Positions 11,401 to 21,958 of a stretch of DNA of 64,000 nucleotides are shown in pieces (within the stretch, counting starts at the first letter, position 1; each line of letters opens with the position of its first letter). Below the pieces are notes generated by a model. That model did not search any database and was not told the DNA's origin. It saw only the letters and a program-made list of their open reading frames with translations. The position numbers were made by a program, and so were the translations under genes. The DNA is taken from NCBI GenBank assembly GCA_021401465.1, contig JADDMT010000019.1, positions 62,001 through 126,000 on the forward strand. The letters are read 5' to 3'. This DNA is from Teratosphaeria epicoccoides. Its lineage: Eukaryota > Ascomycota > Dothideomycetes > Mycosphaerellales > Teratosphaeriaceae.

Positions 11401-13405
11401 GCGTCTTGTAGAGGTAGTCTCGAAGTGTTTCGAGCTACGATTCTAACATAGGGTACAGAGGTTAATGCGGAGGATTATAACCCTCCTTAAGGTTAATCGC
11501 ATGTTCTGCGTCTAGGGCCTAGGCATAGGCCGCAGCCTCTGCGTCGAAAATATCGGCGTATTCCTCTAACTTAGGCAGAAGGGTAACGTCTTCCTTGACA
11601 TTCTGTATGCAGACTACATACACGCATTAGACCTTCTTCATGTCCTTGTAGAAGCTATGTGCGTCACGCATCCGCACTGTAGGAACTTCGCCTATAGAGC
11701 TGTAGAACTAGTTGTTAGTAGCTCTATTAACAACGACTCCCTGCTTGTAGCGCTAAGGGCGGCCGAGTAGGAGCTCCTTATTAGGAACGTCTTCGGCGTA
11801 GAAGACTTCGTTAGTCTCGCGCACTTCTCCTAAGGAGTCCGCGAGTTAGAGGCGCACGTTATACGCGCCTCGAGCCGCTGCGCCTTCGCCCCGAAAAGAC
11901 TTCATGGTAGGCAGCAGGGCTCCTAGGATCGGCTTCAAACCGAGCCGTACGATTACCCTCTAGGGTATCACGTTAACCTCCGCAAGGTCATCTAACATAT
12001 AGTCTACTAGCTCGAGCGAGCCATTAACTCGGACCGCGCCAGATAGGCGCCGCGTAGGCCACGAGTCTACACTATTAGTGACAGACAGCTTAGATACCCG
12101 CGGTAGCCATTCGGTTGTCTTAGGCTTGTCCTTCTTTCGCCTCCCCTCTAGGGAGGTTTCGGACACCTTGCTTACCTTCTTCCTATTACTTCGTTTAGGA
12201 CAGCGAGCCGCCTAGTAGTCCCTCGCTCTACAGATGTAGCAGCTACTTAGAGGCTTCTCGCTACTGTCTTTTAGCTCGGAGGGCTTGCTCCTCTAGAATG
12301 AACTACCGCGTTAGACGTGGCCCCTAGGGCGCTTGTGATAGCGGCCCTTCAGGGGGTCCTCGGGGCTTAGACGCTTATTGTCCTTACCGCCTGATTTCCT
12401 ATTTCGCTTCAAGGTGATTTCTATACGTGTCGCAAGGGACACGAGGTCTTGCTAAGTTGTCGGAAGTTTATGAAAAGTCATGATTATGTTCCGAAGATTG
12501 TCATCAAGTTTGACGAGCAAGTGCCGCACGCGTTACGTCTTAGTATAGGGTAGCATCTGTCCCTCGAGTGTAGCGAGATAGGTTGCGAAGCTAGAGGTTG
12601 TTTGTCCCTTCCCCTGCTTAGCCTTCTCGTACTTGACAGACATAGTAAGGGCGCAATTCCCTAGATCCTCGACCTAGTCGACATAGAACTAGCGAAAGTC
12701 CGCCTACGTATACGTTCTGTCATAGACCCGCATAAGGTTATACCGCTCATGCTAATTGTTGCGAGGTTCCTTATCCTCTTCGAGCTACATCATACTAAAG
12801 GCGACTCGTTTGCCCTCTGTGGAATATCCGCGTAGGTTAAGCACGAAAACTGCCTTACATGCCTGCAAGAAAGTTCGAGCCTCCTTTAAGGTGTCTCCCT
12901 TAAACGGCTTCGGGTTACATGCGTTACGACTACCTCCTAGTTAGCCTACTATGGCCCCGAATTTAGGCACTAAGTTCGCGGGCATACGCGGAGGGTCTAC
13001 GCCTCCTAGTAAGTTGTCTTCGCGGGTCCCTAGCGTGAAATCTCGCTAGATTTCTTCGTCCGCTAGTTCGTTAGTACCGCTCATGGCGACGTCTTCGTCG
13101 TCCTCGCCGTTGTCGCTGCTAGGAGTAGTACGGCTCTAGCTCTAGTTCGCAAGGCAGTTCGCGACCTAATCGACAATCATGGCTACAAGGGCCAGGTCGA
13201 TAGTCGGGGTTAGCTGCGGTCCCTATGCGGGGGGTCTATTGCCTAGTCTGCTGCGTAATTGTCCTCTAGCGGAACCGTCGCTCGATGCAGTGTCGCTCGT
13301 AGTAGGTACTTCTGCAGGCTAGTTACTTAGGCTAGCTTTGCCATTGTAGGCGCTTAGGATAGCGCTCGCTACGCGTTAGTTGCGAGTTCGTAGTACTCTA
13401 GACAT
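8441..13405 (-). pseudogene. Element E gag-pol polyprotein (chromovirus)
   Basis: The frame from ATG 13405 to TGA 8441 is exactly 1655 codons with no net frameshift, interrupted mainly by TAG. In order: Gag helical domain; a CCHC knuckle (CYIC..RARDY..AARC, about 12,245-12,195, His now Tyr); a protease-like DDLAEVNVI segment near 11,990 (usual Asp-x-Gly altered); RT with YLDDILVYS around 11,040-11,010; RNase H with TNAS for TDAS near 10,545; integrase with an HHCC region (9770-9640) and core motif MDFITNLP near 9550; and a C-terminal chromodomain (YLVKWKGYLPKYTQWVPA, about 8625-8570). Gag and Pol seem fused in one frame. Inactive. Confidence 0.92.
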
Positions 13406-13454
13406 ATCGTAGTATTCTCTGCTAGACTGCAAAGCAGGGGGGAGAAAGCAGAAC

Positions 13455-13814
13455 TAATATAGATGTATGTGCTATATAATATGAAAATATCTCGCAGTAT
13501 GACAGAGTAATCCGACCTTTTAGTAGGTACAAGACAGCGCTGCTTTCTGCTTATCGCAGAGGTGGCGCTAAGGGTGCTTATAACCCCTGACGCTCCTTAA
13601 TTAGGGAAAGCATGTCTGAGCCTAACCCCGTAGGGGTACCGTAGGGTTAGCGACGTAGGGGCGTCCTACGTCGACAACTGATCCTACTTAGACGACATAC
13701 GAGCCAACGTATGTACGAAGGACCCCCTTGCTATATGTAGCAGGGTCACTACATGCCAAGGGCGGCCATTAGAACCCATGCGGTTCAAATGGTCCCCTAG
13801 TATTAACCGTATCA
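13455..13814 (-). repeat. Element E 5' LTR (360 bp)
   Basis: This is the partner of 5646-6005, same length and orientation. It keeps the terminal CA (plus strand TATCA), which reads as the starting TG of the minus-strand element. The leader between it and the gag ATG at 13405 is about 50 bp and contains the run of G/C at 13437-13442. Confidence 0.93.
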
Positions 13815-14780
13815 AGATGTTCGAGCCACGGGTCCATTTAGGGCTAATCTGCTAGCTACGCGAGCTAGTTAGTGACAACGGCTAGCTGATCTTAGATTAG
13901 AAGGAGCCTGCTCCTAGCTAGCAGCTACTCTTGTACTAACCAAGCGAGGCTACTTGTATGGCCTATTAAGAGTACACTATAAGAGACTAGGCCTTATTGC
14001 TATCGCGCATTCAGAATGTTTAGCACCCCGCCCTACTAAGTCCTGGCTTTAACTGTCTAATCATGTAGTACACTATGATCGCTAGCTAGGACGAATTAGC
14101 GAGGGCGCGGAGATCTATGCTTGCTTTCTTCGCTAAGCCTAGTATAGCAAATAAGGTGTCTCTCTACGTAGACTTTCTGACCTACTACCTGACAGGTTAG
14201 TTAACTACTCTCTACGGCTTATTCGTCGAGCGAGCAAGAACCCGTGTTAGCCATCTAACCGCGGCGTTAGAGGTTAAAGTTGACATAGCGTGGCGTGAAT
14301 GGCTTAATAGCAAGATCGGTAGTACTGCTCCTAGGCAGAGGGGTTTCTAGGTCGAGCTCTTATACACTCTCCTTATTAAGCCCATAGTTACGATATCTCT
14401 TAATCAAGTCAAACGGGAATTGTCGCGCACAGAGAGACATGCGCTAGAACGACAGGTAGCGAAGGCTCTACAGAAAGGGCAGTAAATGTGCGAGGTAGAT
14501 AAGCTAGCTAGCTGCCTAGACGCTAGCTAGCAGAGAGATGTGCATGCGATGAGAGACTTTCGGCTAGTAGCACTAACTACTAATCCTGCGGCATGACTAA
14601 TAAGTAGTTATGCACGTAGGTAGAAGACCTGCTTCTAGCCGTAGCAGGCGGTAATTCATGACTTTCTTGAGAACTTACTAAGCATCTACCTCTTAGCGAC
14701 ATGCCTGCTATCGAAAAGAAGCTCGCAGCCGTCATCGCTAAACACGAGTTTCCCTTTCTCAAGGTTAGTAGCCGCGATTC
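13815..14780 (+). pseudogene. Unknown plus-strand frame right of element E
   Basis: Beyond the second AGATG copy, one plus-strand frame can be followed from about 14060 to 14760 with mainly TAG stops. It encodes a helical protein with segments such as KVSLYVDFLTYYLTG, WREWLNSKIGS and LERQVAKALQKGQ. I recognise no family. It may continue the gene broken by element E (5128-5640) or be a separate gene. It ends near the 3' end of the Plavaka-like transposase, which runs toward it. Confidence 0.4.
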
Positions 14781-16661
14781 TGACTAATTATACATACATA
14801 TGCTAACTAGTTGTGTTTCTAGCTCCTAGCCGAGCTTCGTAACAAGATCTACGAAGGAGTTATCATGTCGCCTACCCTGATTAGCATCATGTTTAACTAT
14901 GGCATAGGTTAGCTAAGTAGCTAAGTCGTCAAGTCTACTAGCGCTAGCTAGAAGAACTACGTGCTAGGAGCCCTCCTTGTAGCGTGCTACCTTCATCGAG
15001 CTTACTAGTATGGCATTTGTTATGTATGTCACGATCGTTTGCGTTTGTTTCTCCTTGATTAGTCCTAAGTAGAGCTGCTAGCGACGCCACGCTTAAGCGA
15101 TAGCGGCCCTTCCTTACTAGTAGCCGCAATATCGCGCTCCTTAGCTGTATTCAGGCGATGTAGCTTGTGTTTAGTTGCTACCCTAGACTCTTGTTCCTCC
15201 TAGTCTGCATTGTATATGAAGTTATAGGTCTTAAAGTCGGCAGTGTTGTTAATGTACATGTCACATTAGCTAGAGGTGTCATATTCGTCTGTTAGCATAA
15301 CGTGGATACTATAGTAGACGCTAGTAAGCCCGTAGATGTGGCGACCTTGCAGAGTACCTTCCTGTAGGCCGGAACGCATCGCTGTGATTACTGTCATGCT
15401 ATGAACATCGTCTGCTCTTCTAGCCGGATCTTTCGGCTAGAACAGGTCTACGAACATACCTGTGTAGGTCGGACGTTTATTATGTACTAGTATTATGTAG
15501 TTGTAGCTATCTACTATGACGCGCGATTTCTTGTCTTAGAAGGTTACGACATACAACAGGCGAGCAGGTAGCCGGCTCTCGAAGGCGACGACTAGGTCGA
15601 TTTGTCTATTAACGCTAGTAGTCTCGTCTGCAACTAGCGGCACTTTGTACTCCTAGACCTAGAGCTAGTCGTTATAGCGATTGTCCTGGATTCCTCGCTA
15701 GTTCGGGGTACATCTAACGATGTCCGGCTTAGTTACAGATAGATCGTCAGGATCCTTATGATGCATCTTCTAGCACTGTATACTAGCATAGAAAGATACA
15801 TCTAAATCGTCGACCTAATCCGGTCTTCCCTTAATCCTGTTAGGATCAAGACGCATTATATTCGACGTCGATGTTGTATTAGATAACGCCTGGCACTCTC
15901 TGACAAACACTGTAGTAGCATGACGGAAGTAAGGCCCTACCTCTAGCCCCATGTGTGCTACTACATTACTAACTGTCCTCTATATGTCTCTACCTAGTAA
16001 CAATTAGCTAGATCTTAGCCTTCGCTAGCTAAGGAAGGCTTTAACATCCTTCTGCTCTGTTAGTTAAGGCACTTCGCGCTCCCGAGCCTCTCGACGTTCG
16101 GCCTTAGTCTGCTGCTAGAACGTTAGGCTAGTATTAAAGAATGTAAGCATAGTAATCTTTCGCTAGAAGTGCTCTATAATTTAGTCCTCCTATCTGTTCT
16201 TCTTGTTAGTTAATTTGAATAGCTTCTTGACGTATTCAACATGCTTATGTTCGAAGTAGCTAGTGTTAAGGTCTAGCGCGTTGCCGAAGAGCTGTATTAT
16301 GTCCACGTAGTGTGTAAGGGCATAAAACTTAGGAAAATTGAAGTGCCCTTACAGTTCACACATATTAGCTACTATCTTAGGCTCCTCCGCTCGCTCTGTC
16401 TATACTTTCTTCTTTCTTAGCTCTCCTTTGCTTATGCGGTACTCCCTAAACTCTTCTTTATACTAGTTGCATTAGAACAGGGCAAGGACTATAAACCGGA
16501 GTGTTTCGCTATCATGTAAAGGATATTACGCTAACTAAGAGAAGTCTACTATCGCCCGCAAGAACCAGATAGCGCTATGTGCCTTAGCCTCTTCTAATAG
16601 TAGCACGAAGACTAGGAGCAACTGTCGTAGCATACTCTTCTGCTCCTAGCCTATCTATTAG

Positions 16662-16964
16662 TAATAGGGAAGGTGTGCTAACCTTTTACTACTACCCTAC
16701 ATGGCTAAAAGGCTTAGTAATTAGTCCTGTAACAGGGCTGATTACAGTCGGCTACATATGCACACACACTACAACCTGAGAAATATCCGCAAGGTCACGT
16801 GACGCCAAGCCTGTAGCTAGCACCTGTACGTCTGGCATCTCAAATATCCGCAAGGTCACGTGACGCCAAGCCTGCGGCTAGCACCTATACGTCTAGCATC
16901 TCAAATATCCGCGAGGTCACATGACGCCAAGCCTGTAGCTAGTGCCTGTACGTCTGGCATATCA
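16662..16964 (-). repeat. TRIM 3' LTR with three 61-bp tandem units
   Basis: Units start at 16781, 16842 and 16903. Each begins AAATATCCGC and carries GGTCACGTGACGCC, which holds the 10-bp palindrome GTCACGTGAC (CACGTG E-box core) in units 1 and 2; unit 3 has CACATG, a G-to-A change. The remainder (16662-16780) is shared with the other LTR. Confidence 0.88.
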
Positions 16965-17241
16965 TTATCCCCTCTCCCTAAGGGGACTGTCCTTAGTTCT
17001 ACTAAACTAAATGGCGTACTATTGCATGACTTAGAGGCAGGGGGGTCTACATAGACACATGACTTAGAGGGAGGCGGCTAACTCTCTATAGACACATGAC
17101 TTAACAGTAGTTTTACCCTGCATAGTTAGGCATATGTTACCTAGAGCTAGTTAGCATCCGCAGATACCCTGTACTCTTAGCCAGAGATCTAAGCGAAAAA
17201 TTGCTTGAACCTAGGTCTAACTATACAGGACTAATTACTCT

Positions 17242-17483
17242 TGATAGGGAAGGTGTGCTAACCTTTTACTACTACCCTACATGGCTAAAAGGCTTAGTAA
17301 TTAGTCCTGTAACAGGGCTGATTACAGTTAGCTACATATGCACACACACTACAACCTAAGAAATATCCGCGAGGTCACGTGACGCCAAGCCTGCAGCTAG
17401 TACCCATACGTCTAGCATCTCAAATATCTGCAAGGTCACATGACGCCAAGCCTGTAGCTAGCGCCCGTATGTCTAGCATATTA
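17242..17483 (-). repeat. TRIM 5' LTR with two 61-bp tandem units
   Basis: Units start at 17361 and 17422. The 61-bp length difference from the partner LTR equals exactly one unit, so a unit was gained or lost after insertion. The second unit has CACATG instead of CACGTG. Confidence 0.88.
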
Positions 17484-19483
17484 ATTAGCTTACTGCAGAC
17501 ATCTGGCTAAATACCTAGAGGTTCCTAAATGTAGGCACTACTATAAAGCGATAGTTAATAATAACATCTAGTTAATAATCTATGATAGTCTTGCCTTTGT
17601 TACTCTTTCTTGCTACTTTATGCTAGCCCTTAGCTTATAGGAGTGCCGCTCTAGCTTGCTTCGAAGACAGAGGTAGTCGACTCTTAAGCAAATCTCGCGT
17701 CTAATCTATGACATACATTAATACGCCCTTAAAGAGTTAGTAGAGCATGTCTACTATTAGCGTCTTGTAGATATTTAGGCTAGGGTGCCTAAATGCGAAG
17801 TTTAGTAGGTCATGTATGTAGCTGCCCTAGTCCTTCTTCGCTACTCGCTAGAGCATAATTTGTATTTGCGTATCCTTATGTATCTACTATAGCGTAACTA
17901 CTTCGAGGTCTTCGCGTTTTTCTGGATCAATTATACATATTATGTAGTAGCGGTTGTTCTTCATGCCTGTGATTATTACCTGTTCTTAGTAGTCGCTCGT
18001 ATATACTACGATATTTAGGAAACATCGCTATGTCTTGCTATCTGTACACAAGACGTCAAGGCCCTCGCCTGCGGCGAGCTTAGTAATAGGGTCGAACATT
18101 GTCTTCATGTAGCGATAGTATAGCTCGTCCCTAATGCTTCCTTTCCCGCCTTTAACTACTAGTAGCATCGCTAGGAGCACGCTGCCTAGTTAATAGTTAG
18201 AGTTACAAACTAATCTAGGCAGGTTGCTAATTGTCAAGTACACTAGCCATGTAATCAGGTCACCTTAATGATTAGTAACCTATGTCTTGTCACTAGCAAG
18301 AATTAGTAGCACAATTGTCGCTCCGTCTATTCTAAGCTCTTTCTGTTTGTCCTACTACTAGTCTGTAGAGGCCATGTCCTAATAGATCCGCCTAGGCGGG
18401 TTATCTAGAGTCTCAAGGTAATAAGGCGCGTACATGAGATCATTCCTGAAACCCTTGTACCCTATAAGAAAGCGCACAATGTCTTCGACTTTCTAGTGCC
18501 TTAGAGGCACTGTCTTAACACTAGAGGTCGACTCTAGAGATTCTAATTCGATGTTTGTAATACTCTAATTTGCAATGAATAGTAGTTAGTAGGTACTTAC
18601 TTCTCGGATCTTGTCCTTAAGCTCTACGCCTAACCGAAAGCTAAGCAGTTCGTGGATCTTCTGTAGCCAGGGATTCTTGAATAACCGATCGATAGCGTTG
18701 CTCGAAATGCCTTCGTGTAAGAGCTAGTATGCGAATACTACATCTGCATTACTTTAGAAGAAGGCATAGCCCTATTCGTTAAGTTCCTTATCTGTCTGTT
18801 TGTTAGACCTAGTCAAGGTTATTACTAACTTAGTAGGATTGCGGCTTAACGTACACTTTGATTAGCCTGCCCGCTATGAGACTACCTACGCTAAAAGGTG
18901 TCCGCTTGTACGGTTGCTTGTACCTAGTAGACAACAGCCTACTAGCGCGCATATGGATTAAAGCCGAGCTGTACTCGCTCGTGACGCTATGTAGCCTACC
19001 TGTTTAGCTGCTATTCGTGTCTCTATACTGTCTATCTAGAGATGTAGCGTCTCTTGTGAATGCTGCTAGGTCGTCGTAGAGACTAAGCGCGTCGATGTTA
19101 CTACTATTATCGTCGATTGCCCTAGCTGTCGCTACTATCTCTTTCTCTTGCATGTGAGCCTCATTAAACACAGGCTTGACGACTGTGACTAGTTCCTCGT
19201 TTGCAACAAACTGTCTATCTACTCCCGCAGCATCGTCGACTAATGCCCCCTCCTTGTAGGCGAGGACATCGTCTGCTAATTAAGTTTCGACTCTGTTGTT
19301 CGAGTCTAAGGAGATGTTCAAATCTGACGCGTATTTCTCGTCAGGTCTAAGATCCATAGTGCTCTAATTCATGAAGTACTGAAACTTCGCTACTATGCAG
19401 GTAGGAACATGCTAGGCATGACTACTATGACCTTTTAATGCCTTGCTGTAGCCTGTGTAGTATAGTATGCGCTGTGAAGCCAT

Positions 19484-20265
19484 CGTCGACGTAGTGTGTT
19501 ATAAAGGCTACAGCGCTTATAGACGCGTTAATCACTATAAACACCTGACCCCTAGAAAGGTACGCGTGCTACGCGAGTAGCTGATTGCCGCTTAGACGGT
19601 TCATCCTGTTAGCCGGCTATGCGTGGTTAGGGTTAGTGTTTAGGTTGATAGAAGAATCGAGTGTTATTAGAGTGTAGTAGTAAAGGAGGGCCTAGAGTAG
19701 ACGAAAATGGATGTGCTAGGAGTATACTAGTAGCAGTTATATTAGCTAACTCATTCTGTCGATTGCAGGTAGTACGAGCGCTATTTTGGCCGGGAATCCC
19801 GAATTTCGAGTAGTTTCATATATAAATCTAAAGTGTATAGTATTTATATGCACAGAGTTATACCCTCTATTACTAGCGGCTTAGATGTGTAGCGTAGACG
19901 TAGTAGGAGTGCCGCTAGTATACTACTAGCAGTCGTTATCTGTCGATTATAAGGGTTTAAAACATGTAGTAGCGATCTATAGGTCGGACCTTGACGTAGT
20001 AGTAGTAGACGTACCGCTAGTATACTACTAGCATTAAGTAGTCGTCAAGTACATTCGAACAGACGAGATGATCGGTGTTATGCATATACTCTATCAGATG
20101 AGGTGCTTGTGTAGTCGCTATCTGAAACGATACTACTCGCGTATGACTACTAGCATTACTCTATTACAAGATTATAGTCAAACCCTAGTTAATCTGTCAT
20201 CTTACGCTAGCCTACGCAGCCTGTACGATCCTATGCCTCTCTACTCGCCCTGATTATCACGCATG
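19484..20265. other. Upstream region of the Plavaka-like gene with palindromic repeats
   Basis: TTTATAAC on the minus strand (plus-strand GTTATAAA, about 19499-19506) lies roughly 20 bp before the transposase ATG and could be a TATA element. The repeated palindrome occurs three times: 19714-19736, 19911-19933 and 20013-20032, the last two about 100 bp apart within a partly duplicated block (GACGTAGTAG...). No gene is supported. Confidence 0.45.
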
Positions 20266-20279
20266 GTATTAATGAAGTC

Positions 20280-20760
20280 GTCCCTAGTCTGCTAACAGTT
20301 TATAGTCTACTCTCCAAATTAGCTCTATGGCGTAACCTAGTAAAATCTCATTGCCTCTGTTAATTGCGCTAACTACATTAATCTAGTGCGACTAACCCTA
20401 CTATAGGCTTGCCTAGTCGACTACTGTTTTAAGTTGTCATCTAGTATCGTGATAGCGTCGGCAGGTGTAAGAGTTACGCTACTCTTAATTTTGTTCATAG
20501 TCGATATAAGTAACTAAGGGTCGTCTTAGTAGCCTTTAACAATAGGATTAGTAGTCACGAAGTCCCCTACAATCATGGCCTTATCTTTCGACCTATAATC
20601 TAGCCCGATGAACCTATCTATCTTGTTGAATCTGTCTAGGATGTAACTGTTCTCTACTACCTACTAGAGATACTAGTCAAAGTTAGTACATGTTAGGCAA
20701 GGAAACGGTTGCCTTCTAGGCATAGGCTCGAGTATCCTGTTCCTATATATGTGTCTCAAG
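20280..20760 (-). pseudogene. Unknown mutated frame, minus strand
   Basis: A minus-strand frame can be read from about 20760 to 20280 with mainly TAG stops. It contains FPCLTCTNFDQYL, then ILDRFNKIDRFIGLDYRSKDK and IVGDFVTTNPIV, and TLTPADAITILDDN. A CxxC pair near the start may bind metal. No family recognised. It lies upstream of, and on the same strand as, the Plavaka-like transposase and could be a second gene of that element. Confidence 0.4.
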
Positions 20761-21958
20761 TGCCACAATTATTAGGACCCTAGCGTCTAGATTATGCCTG
20801 CTACAGATAGTGTCGTAGTAGACTAGAAGATAGACAATGCGGCGTCGTATATACGACGGCTACAGCTATAGCGATAAAGTGCGAAAAGCGCGGAAGGGTC
20901 CGCCGCATCTTTCATCTGAAGTCAGCTAAGAGACTAACGAGTATAAACAACGTGTGTTTCGAGTAATCCTAACATCTGTAATTTAAACAGACACGATACA
21001 GGCATAGCCCGAACGATAAGTGTGCGTGTTTCCTTGACAAGAACCTCTAAGACCTAGCGCGGCACAATTCACAAACCTAAGGCGCTATAATAGCAGAGCA
21101 TAGGCATAATCGAAGCAGGCCTTACACTTCGACATGACGATTACCTACGCCTGTACGCTGCGTTAGAAGAATAGATAGAGCAGCTTAGCCTACTTAGCCG
21201 AATTACGCGGTCGATAGTAGCGAAGGAGCGCATGTTCTAGGAAACGAGCGCCTTCTTTAGTAGTAGCAGGGAATTATAACTCAAATTCCTAGCGATAGTA
21301 GAGGCGTTGTAGACACGAGCAGGGGAGGTCAGTTTTCGGCATCTACTATATAAGATATCGTCAAACTATTAGTAGCGGACAGTCTAGAAGTTAGCAATTA
21401 CCTAGGGTTAACATGAAGGTAGTATAGCTGTTATAGTTTAAACGCGGCTCAAAGGCCTTTAGAATAATACGTACAGGATATTCTCTTGCCTGTAGAACGA
21501 ATCTTACTACTATATACGCAGGATCTACTATAGAGTAACTACATCCGTTAGGCTATGTCGTATAGGCGGACATGCTATATAGCGCGGATGTTTCGTAGTA
21601 CCTATACTAGCTATCATTAAAGAATTAATGCTAACTAAGGCTAGTTCTACTAGCGGTATTTTAATAGCATACTACTAGCAAGCTAAAAGTACCGCTAGCT
21701 AATAGGGAAGCGTAATTTTAGGGGTAGCCGAATTTAGATGACGCTTGCGTGTCGCAAGATACTATAAACATTGTGTCCCCTCCTTCTTCTGCATTAATAG
21801 ACGCTACGTAGCTACATTAGATAGTAACTTGCAGTATATGCATATTTACATGCTATAGATATTATCCTTTACTAACCTGCTACTAGACCTACACGACCGA
21901 GAAGGATATACCGCACTCTGTTCTCTGCTAATCCTTTAAGTCGCGTCCTTCTTTAATT
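20761..21958. other. Mutated spacer, nothing recognised
   Basis: About 1.2 kb with short runs of open frame on both strands but no frame that holds together. Fragments of the palindromic motif occur at 21649-21700 (CTACTAGCGG, ACTACTAGCA, ACCGCTAGC). TATATAAG at about 21348 is a possible but unsupported TATA box. Confidence 0.4.

Larger units (their letters stand above)
5646..13814 (-). mobile_element. Element E: complete chromodomain Ty3/Gypsy retrotransposon
   Basis: Two direct repeats of exactly 360 bp (5646-6005 and 13455-13814) enclose a minus-strand gag-pol and a plus-strand accessory frame. The 5-bp target duplication AGATG is intact on both sides (5641-5645 and 13815-13819). A purine tract (seen as CTGCCCCTCCTCCTATGAGG on the plus strand, 6006-6025) lies directly inside the left LTR, so the left LTR is the 3' one and the element runs right to left. 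All coding frames are full of TAG stops. Order gag, protease, RT, RNase H, integrase, chromodomain places it in the chromovirus lineage of Metaviridae-type elements. Confidence 0.93.
16662..17483 (-). mobile_element. TRIM: 822-bp miniature LTR element in the transposase
   Basis: Two direct repeats (16662-16964, 303 bp; 17242-17483, 242 bp) flank 277 bp without any gene. Each repeat starts TGATA (TAATA in the left one) and ends TATCA (TATTA in the right one), an LTR-type inverted terminus. The target duplication ATTAG is intact on both sides (16657-16661 and 17484-17488). On the minus strand AGGGAGAGGGGATAA abuts the left LTR as a polypurine tract, so the element runs right to left. It must have been mobilised by another element. 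It interrupts the Plavaka-like transposase, so it is younger. Confidence 0.88.
15029..19483 (-). pseudogene. Plavaka-like (CACTA-related) transposase, interrupted by a TRIM
   Basis: Minus-strand frame from ATG 19483 to a TGA at 15029-15031 after a basic KRKRS tail. The N-terminus reads YYTGYSKALKG..SH..H.PTC, a C2H2 finger with its first Cys pair turned to Tyr. The middle has VLCTDSK, then VVYTSDY.EQVIITGMKNNR and KREDLE (about 18,060-17,900), and SYIHDLLNFAFRHPSLNIYK (about 17,830-17,770). After the insertion come GHFNFPKFYALTHYV (about 16,360-16,310) and FEHKHVEYVKKLFKLTNKKNR. These blocks are those of Plavaka-type transposases as I know them from fungi. Stops are mostly TAG. The 16662-17483 insertion splits the frame. 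TIRs could not be fixed. Superfamily call likely, not certain. Confidence 0.72.

Noticed and set aside
16781..16963. CRISPR-like array from regularly spaced repeats
   Set aside because: Units are contiguous 61-bp tandem copies without unique spacers, sit inside an LTR, and the organism is a fungus.
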